From contig OU612065.1 in the NCBI GenBank assembly GCA_914767715.1, positions 28,706,001 through 28,770,000 of the forward strand: a stretch of DNA of 64,000 bases. Reading direction: 5' to 3'. The position numbers and the translations under genes are program-made. The notes beneath the pieces were generated by a model. The model did no database searches, was not told the DNA's origin, and saw only the letters and a list, made by a program, of their open reading frames with translations. This stretch comes from Membranipora membranacea (lineage: Eukaryota > Bryozoa > Gymnolaemata > Cheilostomatida > Membraniporidae). This document shows positions 47,593 to 62,509 of the stretch, piece after piece. Positions within the stretch are counted from its first letter, which is position 1, and every line of letters starts with the position of its first letter.

Positions 47593-50500
47593 ATGAGGCC
47601 AATGAGGCCATCAACTGGTCAGAGTTTAAAAGAAATCAGATGGCTTTTTAATTTTTCCGCCTGCCGTTTGGCATGTTTTTTTATGTCAAAATTGGCCCTC
47701 GTTAAAAATGATGCTGACGCCAATCTAAGAGGGGCAGCCCCGAACGGTTTTCCGTTCCAAAGTCAGCATGAAATTCCACACGGTATAGAGTAGGTTAGAA
47801 GGCAATCTATTTTTTAATCTGGCCGTAAAAAACACCAAGGGTCCCCCTTTGTTACTTTTTATAATTTTAAAGTCGCTCTCATCTCTGTTCTATTTATCGT
47901 AGGATCTTCATATTCTGGAATTTGAATGAGGCCAATGAGGTTATCAACTGGTCAGAGTTTAAAAGAAATCCGATGGCTGTTTAATTTTTTCGCCTGCCGT
48001 TTGGCATGTTTTTTTATGTCAAAATTGGCCCTCGTTAAAAATGTTGCTGACGCCAATCTAAGAGGGGCAGCCCCGAACGGTTTTCCGTTCCAAAGTCAGC
48101 ATGAAATTCCACACAGTATAGAGTAGGTTAGAAGGCAATCTATTTTTTAATCTGGCCGTAAAAAACACCAAGGGTCCCCCCATTGTTACTTTTTATAATT
48201 TTAAAGTCGCTCTCATCTCTGTTCTATTTATCGTAGGATCTTCATATTCTGGAATTTGAATGAGGCCAATGAGGCCATTAACTGGTCAGAGTTTAAAAGA
48301 AATCAGATGGCTTTTTAATTTTTCCGCCTGCCGTTTGGCATGTTTTTTTATGTCAAAATTGGCCCTCGTTAAAAATGTTGCTGAGGCCAATCTAAGAGGG
48401 GCAGCCCCGAACGGTTTTCCGTTCCAAAGTCAGCATGAAATTCCACACGGTATAGAGTAGGTTAGAAGGCAATCTATTTTTTAATCTGGCCGTAAAAAAC
48501 ACCAAGGGTCCCCCCTTTGTTACTTTTCATATTTTTAAAGTCGCTCTCATCTCTGTTCTATTTATCGTAGGATCTTCATATTCTGGAATTTGAATGAGGC
48601 CAATGAGGCCATCAACTGGTCAGAGTTTAAAAGAAATCCGATGGCTTTTTCATTCTTTCGCCTGCCGTTTGGCATGTTTTTTTATGTCAAAATTGGCCCT
48701 CGTTAAAAATGTTGCTGACGCCAATCTAAGAGGGGCAGCCCCGAACGGTTTTCCGTTCCAAAGTCAGCATGAAATTCCACACGGTATAGAGTAGGTTAGA
48801 AGGCAATCTATTTTTTAATCTGGCCGTAAAAAACACCAAGGGTCCCCCTTTTGTTACTTTTTATAATTTTAAAGTCGCTCTCATCTCTATTCTATTTATC
48901 GTAGGATCTTCATATTCTGGAATTTGAATGAGGCCAATGAGGCCATCAACTGGTCAGAGTTTAAAAGAAATCAGATGGCTTTTTAATTTTTCCGCCTGCC
49001 GTTTGGCATGTTTTTTTATGTCAAAATTGGCCCTCGTTAAAAATGTTGCTGACGCCAATCTAAGAGGGGCAGCCCCGAACGGTTTTCCGTTCCAAAGTCA
49101 GCATGAAATTCCACACGGTATAGAGTAGGTTAGAAGGCAATCTATTTTTTAATCTGGCCGTAAAAAACACCAAGGGTCCCCCCTTTGTTACTTTTTATAA
49201 TTTTAAAGTCGCTCTCATCACTGTTCTATTTATCGTAGGATCTTCATATTCTGGAATTTGAATGAGGCCAATGAGGCCATCAACTGGTCAGAGTTTAAAA
49301 GAAATCAGATGGCTTTTTAATTTTTCCGCCTGCCGTTTGGCATGTTTTTTTATGTCAAAATTGGCCCTCGTTAAAAATGTTGCTGACGCCAATCTAAGAG
49401 GGGCAGCCCCGAACGGTTTTCCGTTCCAAAGTCAGCATGAAATTCCACACGGTATAGAGTAGGTTAGAAGGCAATCTATTTTTTAATCTGGCCGTAAAAA
49501 ACACCAAGGGTCCCCCCTTTGTTACTTTTCATAATTTTAAAGTCGCTCTCATCTCTGTTCTATTTATCGTAGGATCTTCATATTCTGGAATTTGAATGAG
49601 GCCAATGAGGCCATCAACTGGTCAGAGTTTAAAAGAAATCCGATGGCTTTTTCATTCTTTCGCCTGCCGTTTGGCATGTTTTTTTATGTCAAAATTGGCC
49701 CTCGTTAAAAATGTTGCTGACGCCAATCTAAGAGGGGCAGCCCCGAACAGTTTTCCGTTCCAAAGTCAGCATGAAATTCCACACGGTATAGAGTAGGTTA
49801 GAAGGCAATCTATTTTTTAATCTGGCCGTAAAAAACACCAAGGGTCCCCCTTTTGTTACTTTTTATAATTTTAAAGTCGCTCTCATCTCTGTTCTATTTA
49901 TCGTAGGATCTTCATATTCTGGAATTTGAATGAGGCCAATGAGGCCATCAACTGGTCAGAGTTTAAAAGAAATCAGATGGCTTTTTAATTTTTCCGCCTG
50001 CCGTTTGGCATGTTTTTTTATGTCAAAATTGGCCCTCGTTAAAAATGTTGCTGACGCCAATCTAAGAGGGGCAGCCCCGAACGGTTTTCCGTTCCGAAGT
50101 CAGCATGAAATTCCACACGGTATAGAGTAGGTTAGAAGGCAATCTATTTTTTAATCTGGCCGTAAAAAACACCAAGGGTCCCCCCTTTGTTACTTTTCAT
50201 AATTTTAAAGTCGCTCTCATCTCTGTTCTATTTATCGTAGGATCTTCATATTCTGGAATTTGAATGAGGCCAATGAGGCCATCAACTGGTCAGAGTTTAA
50301 AAGAAATCCGATGGCTTTTTAATTTTTTCGCCTGCCGTTTGGCATGTTTTTTATGTCAAAATTGGCCCTCGTTAAAAATGTTGCTGACGCCAATCTAAGA
50401 GGGGCAGCCCCGAACGGTTTTCCGTTCCAAAGTCAGCATGAAATTCCACACGGTATAGAGTAGGTTAGAAGGCAATCTATTTTTTAATCTGGCCGTAAAA

Positions 50501-52267
50501 AACACCAAGGGTCCCCCCTTTGTTACTTTTTACAATTTTAAAGTCGCTCTCATCTCTGTTCTATTTATCGTTAGGATCTTCATATTCTGGAATTTGAATG
50601 AGGCCAATGAGGCCATCAACTGGTCAGAGTTTAAAAGAAATCCGATGGCTTTTTAATTTTTTCGCCTGCCGTTTGGCATGTGTTTTTATGTCAAAATTGG
50701 CCCTCGTTAAAAATGTTGCTGACGCCAATCTAAGAGGGGCAGCCCCGAACGGTTTTCCGTTCCAAAGTCAGCATGAAATTCCACACGGTATAGAGTAGGT
50801 TAGAAGGCAATCTATTTTTTAATCTGGCCGTAAAAAACACCAAGGGTCCCCCCTTTGTTACTTTTTATAATTTTAAAGTCGCTCTCATCTATGTTCTATT
50901 TATCGTAGGATCTTCATATTCTGGAATTTGAATGAGGCCAATGAGGCCATCAACTGGTCAGAGTTTAAAAGAAATCAGATGGGTTTTTAATTTTTCCGCC
51001 TGCCGTTTGGCATGTTTTTTTATGTCAAAATTGGCCCTCGTTAAAAATGTTGCTGACGCCAATCTAAGAGGGGCAGCCCCGAACGGTTTTCCGTTCCAAA
51101 GTCAGCATGAAATTCCACACGGTATAGAGTAGGTTAGAAGGCAATCTATTTTTTAATCTGGCCGTAAAAAACACCAAGGGTCCCCCCTTTGTTACTTTTC
51201 ATAATTTTAAAGTCGCTCTCATCTCTGTTCTATTTATCGTAGGATCTTCATATTCTGGAATTTGAATGAGGCCAATGAGGCCATCAACTGGTCAGAGTTT
51301 AAAAGAAATCCGATGGCTTTTTCATTCTTTCGCCTGCCGTTTGGCATGTTTTTTTATGTCAAAACTGGCCCTCGTTAAAAATGTTGCTGACGCCAAACTA
51401 AGAGGGGCAGCCCCGAACGGTTTTCCGTTCCAAAGTCAGCATGAAATTCCACACGGTATAGAGTAGGTTAGAAGGCAATCTATTTTTTAATCTGGCCGTA
51501 AAAAACACCAAGGGTCCCCCTTTTGTTACTTTTTATAATTTTAAAGTCGCTCTCATCTCTGTTCTATTTATCGTAGGATCTTCATATTCTGGAATTTGAA
51601 TGAGGCCAATGAGGCCATCAACTGGTCAGAGTTTAAAAGAAATCAGATGGCGTTTTAATTTTTCCGCCTGCCGTTTGGCATGTTTCTTTAACTCAAAATT
51701 GGCCCTCGTTAAAAATGTTGCTGACGCCAATCTAAGAGGGGCAGCCCCGAACGGTTTTCGGTTCCAAAGTCAGCATGAAATTCCACACGGTATAGAGTAG
51801 GTTAGAAGGCAATCTATTTTTTAATCTGGCCGTAAGAAACACCAAGGGTCCCCCCTTTGTTACTTTTTATAATTTTAAAGTCGCTCTCATCTCTGTTCTA
51901 TTTATCGTAGGATCTTCATATTCTGGAATTTGAATGAGGCCAATGAGGCCATCAACTGGTCAGAGTTTAAAAGAAATCCGATGGCTTTTTAATTTATTCG
52001 CCTGCCGCTTGGCATGTTTTTTTATGTCAAAATTGGCCCCCGTTAAAAATGTTGCTGACGCCAATCTAAGAGGGGCAGCCCCGAACGGTTTTCCGTTCCA
52101 AAGTCAGCATGAAATTCCACACGGTATAGTTTAGGTTAGAAGGCAATCTATTTTTTAATCTGGCCGTAAAAAACACCAAGGGTCCCCCCTTTGTTACTTT
52201 TTATAATTTTAAAGTCGCTCTCATCTCTGTTCTATTTATCGTAGGATCTTCATATTCTGGAATTTGA
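47593..52267 (+). repeat. V-rich tract with CATTCTTTCG monomers
   Basis: Most monomers are V-type (AATCAGATGG, TTTTTCCGCC): 47593, 48260, 48928, 49262, 49930, 50932 and 51600. They are interrupted by a U copy (47926) and by monomers with GGCTTTTTCATTCTTTCG at 48594, 49596 and 51266. CATCACTG spacers near 47549 and 49219 are 1,670 bp (5 x 334) apart, and the CATTCTTTCG copies at 48594 and 49596 are 1,002 bp (3 x 334) apart. The copy at 50264 has a T6 run and an extra T (ATCGTTAGG) and so has a broken frame at normal length; 51600 has the private GTTTCTTTAACTC. Confidence 0.82.
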
Positions 52268-55200
52268 ATGAGGCCAATGAGGCCATCAACTGGTCAGAGT
52301 TTAAAAGAAATCCGATGGCTTTTTAATTTTTTCGCCTGCCGTTTGGCATGTTTTTTTATTCTCAAAATTGGCCCTCGTTAAAAATGTTGCTGACGCCAAT
52401 CTAAGAGGGGCAGCCCCGAACGGTTTTCCGTTCCAAAGTCAGCATGAAATTCCACACGGTATAGAGTAGGTTAGAAGGCAATCAATTTTTTAATCTGGCC
52501 GTAAAAAACACCAAGGGTCCCCCCTTTGTTACTTTTTATAATTTTAAAGTCGCTCTCATCTCTGTTCTATTTATCGTTGGATCTTCATATTCTGGAATTT
52601 GAATGAGGCCAATGAGGCCATCAACTGGTCAGAGTTTAAAAGAAATCCGATGGCTTTTTAATTTTTTCGCCTGCCGTTTGGCATGTTTTTTTATGTCAAA
52701 ATTGGCCCTCGTTAAAAATGTTGCTGACGCCAATCTAAGAGGGGCAGCCCCGAACGGTTTTCCGTTCCAAAGTCAGCATGAAATTCCACACGTTATAGAG
52801 TAGGTTAGAAGGCAATCTATTTTTTAATCTGGCCGTAAAAAACACCAAGGGTCCCCCCTTTGTTACTTTTTATAATTTTAAAGTCGCTCTCATCTCTGTT
52901 CTATTTATCGTAGGATCTTCATATTCTGGAATTTGAATGAGGCCAATGAGGCCATCAACTGGTCAGAGTTTATAAGAAATCCGATGGCTTTTTAATTTTT
53001 TCGCCTGCCGTTTGGCATGTTTTTTTATGTCAAAATTGGCCCTCGTTAAAAATGTTGCTGACGCCAATCTAAGAGGGGCAGCCCCGAACGGTTTTCCGTT
53101 CCAAAGTCAGCATGAAATTCCACACGGTATAGAGTAGGTTAGAAGGCAATCTATTTTTTAATCTGGCCGTAAAAAACACCAAGGGTCCCCCCTTTGTTAC
53201 TTTTCATAATTTTAAAGTCGCTCTCATCTCTGTTCTATTTATCGTAGGATCTTCATATTCTGGAATTTGAATGAGGCCAATGAGGCCATCAACTGGTCAG
53301 AGTTTAAAAAAAATCCGATGACTTTTTAATTTTTTCGCCTGCCGTTTGGCATGTTTTTTTATGTCAAAATTGGCCCGCGTTAAAAATGTTGCTGACGCCA
53401 ATCTAAGAGGGGCAGCCCCGAACAGTTTTCCGTTCCAAAGTCAGCATGAAATTCCACACGGTATAGAGTAGGTTAGAAGGCAATCTATTTTTTAATCTGG
53501 CCGTAAAAAACACCAAGGGTCCCCCCTTTGTTACTTTTTATAATTTTAAAGTCGCTCTCATCTCTGTTCTATTTATCGTAGGATCTTCATATTCTGGAAT
53601 TTGAATGAGGCCAATGAGGCCATCAACTGGTCAGAGTTTAAAAGAAATCCGATGGCTTTTTAATTTTTTCGCCTGCCGTTTGGCATGTTTTTATATGTCA
53701 AAATTGGCCCTCGTTAAAAATGTTGCTGACGCCAATCTAAGAGGGGCAGCCCCGAACGGTTTTCCGTTCCAAAGTCAGCATGAAATTCCACACGGTATAG
53801 AGTAGGTTAGAAGGCAATCTATTTTTTAATCTGGCCGTAAAAAACACCAAGGGTCCCCCCTTTGTTACTTTTCATAATTTTAAAGTCGCTCTCATCTCTG
53901 TTCTATTTATCGTAGGATCTTCATATTCTGGAATTTGAATGAGGCCAATGAGGCCATCAACTGGTCAGAGTTTAAAAGAAATCCGATGGCTTTTTAATTT
54001 TTTCGCCTGCCGTTTGGCATGTTTTTTTATGTCAAAATTGGCCCGCGTTAAAAATGTTGCTGACGCCAATCTAAGAGGGGCAGCCCCGAACGGTTTTCCG
54101 TTCCAAAGTCAGCATGAAATTCCACACGGTATAGAGTAGGTTAGAAGGCAATCCATTTTTTAATCTGGCCGTAAAAAACACCAAGGGTCACCCCTTTGTT
54201 ACTTTTCATAATTTTAAAGTCGCTCTCATATCTGTTCTATTTATCGTAGGATCTTCATATTCTGGAATTTGAATGAGGCCAATGAGGCCATCAACTGGGC
54301 AGAGTTTAAAAGAAATCCGATGGCTTTTTAATTTTTTCGCCTGCCGTTTGGCATGTTTTTTTATGTCAAAATTGGCCCTCGTTAAAAATGTTGCTGACGC
54401 CAATCTAAGAGGGGCAGCCCCGAACGGTTTTCCGTTCCAAAGTCAGCATGAAATTCCACACGGTATAGAGTAGGTTAGAAGGCAATCTATTTTTTTAATC
54501 TGGCCGTAAAAAACACCAAGGGTCCCCCCTTTGTTACTTTTCATAATTTTAAAGTCGCTCTCATCTCTGTTCTATTTATCGTAGGATCTTCATATTCTGG
54601 AATTTGAATGAGGCCAATGAGGCCATCAACTGGTCAGAGTTTAAAAGAAATCCGATGGCTTTTTAATTTTTTCGCCTGCCGTTTGGCATGTTTTTTTATG
54701 TCAAAATTGGCCCTCGTTAAAAATGTTGCTGACGCCAATCTAAGAGGGGCAGCCCCGAACGGTTTTCCGTTCCAAAGTCAGCACGAAATTCCACACGTTA
54801 TAGAGTAGGTTAGAAGGCAATCTATTTTTTAATCTGGCCGTAAAAAACACCAAGGGTCCCCCCTCTGTTACTTTTTATAATTTTAAAGTCGCTCTCATCT
54901 CTGTTCTATTTATCGTAGGATCTTCATATTCTGGAATTTGAATGAGGCCAATGAGGCCATCAACTGGTCAGAGTTTAAAAGAAATCCGATGGCTTTTTAA
55001 TTTTTTCGCCTGCCGTTTGGCATGTTTTTTTATGTCAAAATTGGCCCTCGTTAAAAATGTTGCTGACGCCAATCTAAGAGGGGCAGCCCCGAACGGTTTT
55101 CCGTTCCAAAGTCAGCATGAAATTCCACACGGTATAGAGTAGGTTAGAAGGCAATCTATTTTTTAATCTGGCCGTAAAAAACACCAAGGGTCCCCCCTTT

Positions 55201-55275
55201 GTTACTTTTTATAATTTTAAAGTCGCTCTCATCTCTGTTCTATTTATCGTAGGATCTTCATATTCTGGAATTTGA

Positions 55276-56611
55276 ATGAGGCCAATGAGGCCATCAACTG
55301 GTCAGAGTTTAAAAGAAATCCGATGGCTTTTTAATTTTTTCGCCTGCCGTTTGGCATGTTTTTTTATGTCAAAATTGGCCCTCGTTAAATATGTTGCTGA
55401 CGCCAATCTAAGAGGGGCAGCCCCGATCGGTTTTCCGTTCCAAAGTCAGCATGAAATTCCACACGGTATAGAGTAGGTTAGAAGGCAATCTATTTTTTAA
55501 TCTGGCCGTAAAAAACACCAAGGGTCCCCCCTTTGTTACTTTTTATAATTTTAAAGTCGCTCTCATCTCTGTTCTATTTATCGTAGGATCTTCATATTCT
55601 GGAATTTGAATGAGGCCAATGAGGCCATCAACTGGTCAGAGTTTAAAAGAAATCCGATGGCTTTTTAATTTTTTCGCCTGCCGTTTGGCATGTTTCTTTA
55701 TGTCAAAATTGGCCCTCGTTAAAAATGTTGCTGACGCCAATCTAAGAGGGGCAGCCCCGAACGGTTTTCCGTTCCAAAGTCAGCATGAAATTCCACACGG
55801 TATAGAGTAGGTTAGAAGGCAATCTATTTTTTAATCTGGCCGTAAAAAACACCAAGGGTCCCCCCTTTGTTACTTTTTATAATTTTAAAGTCGCTCTCAT
55901 CTCTGTTCTATTTATCGTAGGATCTTCATATTCTGGAATTTGAATGAGGCCAATGAGGCCATCAACTGGTCAGAGTTTAAAAGAAATCCGATGGCTTTTT
56001 AATTTTTTCGCCTGCCGTTTGGCATGTTTTTTTATGTCAAAATTGGCCCTCGTTAAATATGTTGCTGACGCCAATCTAAGAGGGGCAGCCCCGAACGGTT
56101 TTCCGTTCCAAAGTCAGCATGAAATTCCACACGGTATAGAGTAGGTTAGAAGGCAATCTATTTTTTAATCTGGCCGTAAAAAACACCAAGGGTCCCCCCT
56201 TTGTTACTTTTTATAATTTTAAAGTCGCTCTCATCTCTGTTCTATTTATCGTAGGATCTTCATATTCTGGAATTTGAATGAGGCCAATGAGGCCATCAAC
56301 TGGTCAGAGTTTAAAAGAAATCCGATGGCTTTTTAATTTTTTCGCCTGCCGTTTGGCATGTTTCTTTATGTCAAAATTGGCCCTCGTTAAAAATGTTGCT
56401 GACGCCAATCTAAGAGGGGCAGCCCCGAACGGTTTTCCGTTCCAAAGTCAGCATGAAATTCCACACGGTATAGAGTAGGTTAGAAGGCAATCTATTTTTT
56501 AATCTGGCCGTAAAAAACACCAAGGGTCCCCCCTTTGTTACTTTTTATAATTTTAAAGTCGCTCTCATCTCTGTTCTATTTATCGTAGGATCTTCATATT
56601 CTGGAATTTGA
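55276..56611 (+). repeat. Two-monomer (668-bp) duplication
   Basis: GTTAAATATGTTG at 55276 and 55944 alternates with GTTTCTTTATG at 55610 and 56278, giving a 668-bp period in two copies. The first copy has the private CCGATCGG change in the left hairpin arm, absent from its partner. The next monomer (56612) departs with CCGTTGG and CAATCAAAG. Confidence 0.88.
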
Positions 56612-59600
56612 ATGAGGCCAATGAGGCCATCAACTGGTCAGAGTTTAAAAGAAATCCGTTGGCTTTTTAATTTTTTCGCCTGCCGTTTGGCATGTTTTTT
56701 TATGTCAAAATTGGCCCTCGTTAAAAATGTTGCTGACGCCAATCAAAGAGGGGCAGCCCCGAACGGTTTTCCGTTCCAAAGTCAGCATGAAATTCCACAC
56801 GGTATAGAGTAGGTTAGAAGGCAATCTATTTTTTAATCTGGCCGTAAAAAACACCAAGGGTCCCCCCTTTGTTACTTTTCATAATTTTAAAGTCGCTCTC
56901 ATCTCTGTTCTATTTATCGTAGGATCTTCATATTCTGGAATTTGAATGAGGCCAATGAGGCCATCAACTGGTCAGAGTTTAAAAGAAATCCGATGGCTTT
57001 TTAATTTTTTCGCCTGCCGTTTGGCATGTTTTTTTATGTCAAAATTGGCCCTCGTTAAAAATGTTGCTGACGCCAATCTAAGAGGGGCAGCCCCGAACGG
57101 TTTTCCGTTCCAAAGTCAGCATGAAATTCCACACGGTATAGAGTAGGTTAGAAGGCAATCTATTTTTTAATCTGGCCGTAAAAAACACCAAGGGTCCCCC
57201 CTTTGTTACTTTTTATAATTTTAAAGTCGCTCTCATCTCTGTTCTATTTATCGTAGGATCTTCATATTCTGGAATTTGAATGAGGCCAATGAGGCCATCA
57301 ACTGGTCAGAGTTTAAAAGAAATCCGATGGCTTTTTAATTTTTTCGCCTGCCGTTTGGCATGTTTTTTATGTCAAAATTGGCCCTCGTTAAAAATGTTGC
57401 TGACGCCAATCTAAGAGGGGCAGCCCCGAACGGTCTTCCGTTCCAAAGTCAGCATGAAATTCCACACGGTATAGAGTAGGTTAGAAGGCAATCTATTTTT
57501 TAATCTGGCCGTAAAAAACACCAAGGGTCCCCCCTTTGTTACTTTTCATAATTTTAAAGTCGCTCTCATCTCTGTTCTATTTATCGTAGGATCTTCATAT
57601 TCTGGAATTTGAATGAGGCCAATGAGGCCGTCAACTGGTCAGAGTTTAAAAGAAATCCGTTGGCTTTTTATTTTTTTCGCCTGCCGTTTGGCATGTTTTT
57701 TTATGTCAAAATTGGCCCTCGTTAAAAATGTTGCTGACGCCAATCTAAGAGGGGCAGCCCCGAACAGTTTTCCGTTCCAAAGTCAGCATGAAATTCCACA
57801 CGGTATAGAGTAGGTTAGAAGGCAATCTATTTTTTAATCTGGCCGTAAAAAACACCAAGGGTCCCCCTTTGTTACTTTTTATAATTTTAAAGTCGCTCTC
57901 ATCTCTGTTCTATTTATCGTAGGATCTTCATATTCTGGAATTTGAATGAGGCCAATGAGGCCATCAACTGGTCAGAGTTTAAAAGAAATCCGATGGCTTT
58001 TTAATTTTTTCGCCTGCCGTTTGGCATGTTTTTTTATGTCAAAATTGGCCCGCGTTAAAAATGTCGCTGACGCCAATCTAAGAGGGGCAGCCCCGAACGG
58101 TTTTCCGTTCCAAAGTCAGCATGAAATTCCACACGGTATAGAGTAGGTTAGAAGGCAATCTATTTTTTAATCTGGCCGTAAAAAACACCAAGGGTCCCCC
58201 CTTTGTTACTTTTCATAATTTTAAAGTCGCTCTCATATCTGTTCTATTTATCGTAGGATCTTCATATTCTGGAACTTGAATGAGGCCAATGAGGCCATCA
58301 ACTGGTCAGAGTTTAAAAGAAATCCGATGGCTTTTTAATTTTTTCGCTTGCCGTTTGGCATGTTTTTTTATGTCAAAATCGGCCCTCGTTAAAAATGTTG
58401 CTGACGCCAATCTAAGAGGGGCAGCCCCGAACGGTTTTCCGTTCCAAAGTCAGCATGAAATTCCACACGGTATAGAGTAGGTTAGAAGGCAATCTATTTT
58501 TTAATCTTGCCGTGAAAAACACCAAGGGTCCCCCCTTTGTTACTTTTCATAATTTTAAAGTCGCTCTCATCTCTGTTCTATCTATCGTAGGATCTTCATA
58601 TTCTGGAATTTGAATGAGGCCAATGAGGCCATCAACTGGTCAGAGTTTAAAAGAAATCCGATGGCTTTTTAATTTTTTCGCCTGCCGTTTGGCATGTTTT
58701 TTTATGTCAAAATTGGCCCTCGTTAAAAATGTTGCTGACGCCAATCTAAGAGGGGCAGCCCCGAACGGTTTTCCGTTCCAAAGTCAGCATGAAATTCCAC
58801 ACGGTATAGAGTAGGTTAGAAGGCAATCTATTTTTTAATCTGGCCGTAAAAAACACCAAGGGTCCCCCCTTTGTTACTTTTCATAATTTTAAAGTCGCTC
58901 TCATCTCTGTTCTATTTATCGTAGGATCTTCATATTCTGGAATTTGAATGAGGCCAATGAGGCCATCAACTGGTCAGAGTTTAAAAGAAATCCGATGGCT
59001 TTTTAATTTTTTCGCCTGCCGTTTGGCATGTTTTTTTATGTCAAAATTGGCCCTCGTTAAAAATGTTGCTGACGCCAATCTAAGAGGGGCAGCCCCGAAC
59101 GGTTTTCCGTTCCAAAGTCAGCATGAAATTCCACACGGTATAGAGTAGGTTAGAAGGCAATCTATTTTTTAATCTGGCCGTAAAAAACACCAAGGGTCCC
59201 CCCTTTGTTACTTTTCATAATTTTAAAGTCGCTCTCATCTCTGTTCTATTTATCGTAGGATCTTCATATTCTGGAATTTGAATGAGGCCAATGAGGCCAT
59301 CAACTGGTCAGAGTTTAAAAGAAATCCAATGGCTTTTTTATTTTTTCGCCTGCCGTTTGGCATGTTTTTTTATGCCAAAATTGGCCCTCGTTAAAAATGT
59401 TGCTGACGCCAATCTAAGAGGGGCAGCCCCGAACGGTTTTCCGTTCCAAAGTCAGCATGAAATTCCACACGGTATAGAGTAGGTTAGAAGGCAATCTATT
59501 TTTTAATCTGGCCGTAAAAAACACCAAGGGTCCCCCCTTTGTTACTTTTCATAATTTTAAAGTCGCTCTCATCTCTGTTCTATTTATCGTAGGATCTTCA

Positions 59601-62509
59601 TATTCTGGAATTTGAATGAGGCCAATGAGGCCATCAACTGGTCAGAGTTTAAAAGAAATCCGATGGCTTTATAATTTTTTCGCCTGCCGTTTGGCATGTT
59701 TTTTTATGTCAAAATTGGCCCTCGTTAAAAATGTTGCTGACGCCAATCTAAGAGGGGCAGCCCCGAACGGTTTTCCGTTCCAAAGTCAGCATGAAAATCC
59801 ACACGGTATAGAGTAGGTTAGAAGGCAATCTATTTTTTAATCTTGCCGTGAAAAACACCAAGGGTCCCCCCTTTGTTACTTTTCATAATTTTAAAGTCGC
59901 TCTCATCTCTGTTCTATTTATCGTAGGATCTTCATATTCTGGAATTTGAATGAGGCCAATGAGGCCATCAACTGGTCAGAGTTTAAAAGAAATCCGATGG
60001 CTTTTTAATTTTTTCGCTTGCCGTTTGGCATGTTTTTTTATGTCAAAATTGGCCCTCGTTAAAAATGTTGCTGACGCCAATCTAATAGGGGCAGCCCCGA
60101 ACGGTTTTCCGTTCCAAAGTCAGCATGAAATTCCACACGGTATAGAGTAGGTTAGAAGGCAATCTATTTTTTAATCTGGCCGTAAAAAACACCAAGGGTC
60201 CCCCCTTTGTTACTTTTCATAATTTTAAAGTCGCTCTCATATCTGTTCTATTTATCGTAGGATCTTCATATTCTGGAACTTGAATGAGGCCAATGAGGCC
60301 ATCAACTGGTCAGAGTTTAAAAGAAATCCGATGGCTTTTTAATTTTTTCGCCTGCCGTTTGGCATGTTTTTTTATGTCAAAATTGGCCCTCGTTAAAAAT
60401 GTTGCTGACGCCAATCTAAGAGGGGCAGCCCCGAACGGTTTTCCGTTCCAAAGTCAGCATGAAATTCCACACGGTATAGAGTAGGTTAGAAGGCAATCTA
60501 TTTTTTAATCTGGCCGTAAAATACACCAAGGGTCCCCCCTTTGTTACTTTTCATAATTTTAAAGTCGCTCTCATCTCTGTTCTATTTATCGTAGGATCTT
60601 CATATTCTGGAATTTGAATGAGGCCAATGAGGCCATCAACTGGTCAGAGTTTAAAAGAAATCCGATGGCTTTTTAATTTTTTCGCCTGCCGTTTGGCATG
60701 TTTTTTTATGTCAAAATTGGCCCTCGTTAAAAATGTTGCTGACGCCAATCTAAGAGGGGCAGCCCCGAACGGTTTTCCGTTCCAAAGTCAGCATGAAATT
60801 CCACACGGTATAGAGTAGGTTAGAAGGCAATCTATTTTTTAATCTTGCCGTGAAAAACACCAAGGGTCCCCCCTTTGTTACTTTTCATAGTTTTAAAGTC
60901 GCTCTCATCTCTGTTCTATTTATCGTAGGATCTTCATATTCTGGAATTTGAATGAGGCCAATGAGGCCATCAACTGGTCAGAGTTTAAAAGAAATCCGAT
61001 GGATTTTTAATTTTTTCGCTTGCCGTTTGGCATGTTTTTTTATGTCAAAATCGGCCCTCGTTAAAAATGTTGCTGACGCCAATCTAAGAGGGGCAGCCCC
61101 GAACGGTTTTCCGTTCCAAAGTCAGCATGAAATTCCACACGGTATAGAGTAGGTTAGAAGGCAATCTATTTTTTAATCTTGCCGTGAAAAACACCAAGGG
61201 TCCCCCCTTTGTTACTTTTCATAATTTTAAAGTCGCTCTCATCTCTGTTCTATCTATTGTAGGATCTTCATATTCTGGAATTTGAATGAGGCCAATGAGG
61301 CCATCAACTGGTCAGAGTTTAAAAGAAATCCGATGGCTTTTTAATTTTTCCGCCTGCCGTTTGGCATGTTTTTTTATGTCAAAATTGGCCCTCGTTAAAA
61401 ATGTTGCTGACGCCAATCTAAGAGGGGCAGCCCCGAACGGTTTTCCGTTCCAAAGTCAGCATGAAATTCCACACGTTATAGAGTAGGTTAGAAGGCAATC
61501 TATTTTTTAATCTGGCCGTAAAAAACACCAAGGGTCCCCCCTTTGTTACTTTTTATAATTTTAAAGTCGCTCTCATCTCTGTTCTATTTATCGTAGGATC
61601 TTCATATTCTGGAATTTGAATGAGGCCAATGAGGCCATCAACTGGTCAGAGTTTAAAAGAAATCCGATGGCTTTTTAATTTTTTCGCCTGGCGTTTGGCA
61701 TGTTTTTTTATGTCAAAATTGACCCTCGTTAAAAATGTTGCTGACGCCAATCTAAGAGGGGCAGCCCCGAACGGTTTTCCGTTCCAAAGTCAGCATGAAA
61801 TTCCACACGGTATAGAGAAGGTTAGAAGGCAATCTATTTTTTAATCTGGCCGTAAAAAACACCAAGGGTCCCCCCTTTGTTACTTTTTATAATTTTAAAG
61901 TCGCTCTCATCTCTGTTCTATTTATCGTAGGATCTTCATATTCTGGAATTTGAATGAGGCCAATGAGGCCATCAACTGGTCAGAGTTTAAAAGAAATCCG
62001 ATGGCTTTTTAATTTTTTCGCCTGCCGTTTGGCATGTTTTTTTATGTCAAAATTGGCCCTCGTTAAAAATGTTGCTGACGCCAATCTAAGAGGGGCAGCC
62101 CCGAACGGTTTTCCGTTCCAAAGTCAGCATGAAATTCCACACGGTATAGAGTAGGTTAGAAGGCAATCTATTTTTTAATCAGGCCGTAAAAAACACCAAG
62201 GGTCCCCCCTTTGTTACTTTTAATAATTTTAAAGTCGCTCTCATCTCTGTTCTATTTATCGTAGGATCTTCATATTCTGGAATTTGAATGAGGCCAATGA
62301 GGCCATCAACTGGTCAGAGTTTAAAAGAAATCCGTTGGCTTTTTATTTTTTTCGCCTGCCGTTTGGCATGTTTTTTTATGTCAAAATTGGCCCTCGTTAA
62401 AAATGTTGCTGACGCCAATCTAAGAGGGGCAGCCCCGGACAGTTTTCCGTTCCAAAGTCAGCATGAAATTCCACACGGTATAGAGTAGGTTAGAAGGCAA
62501 TCTATTTTT

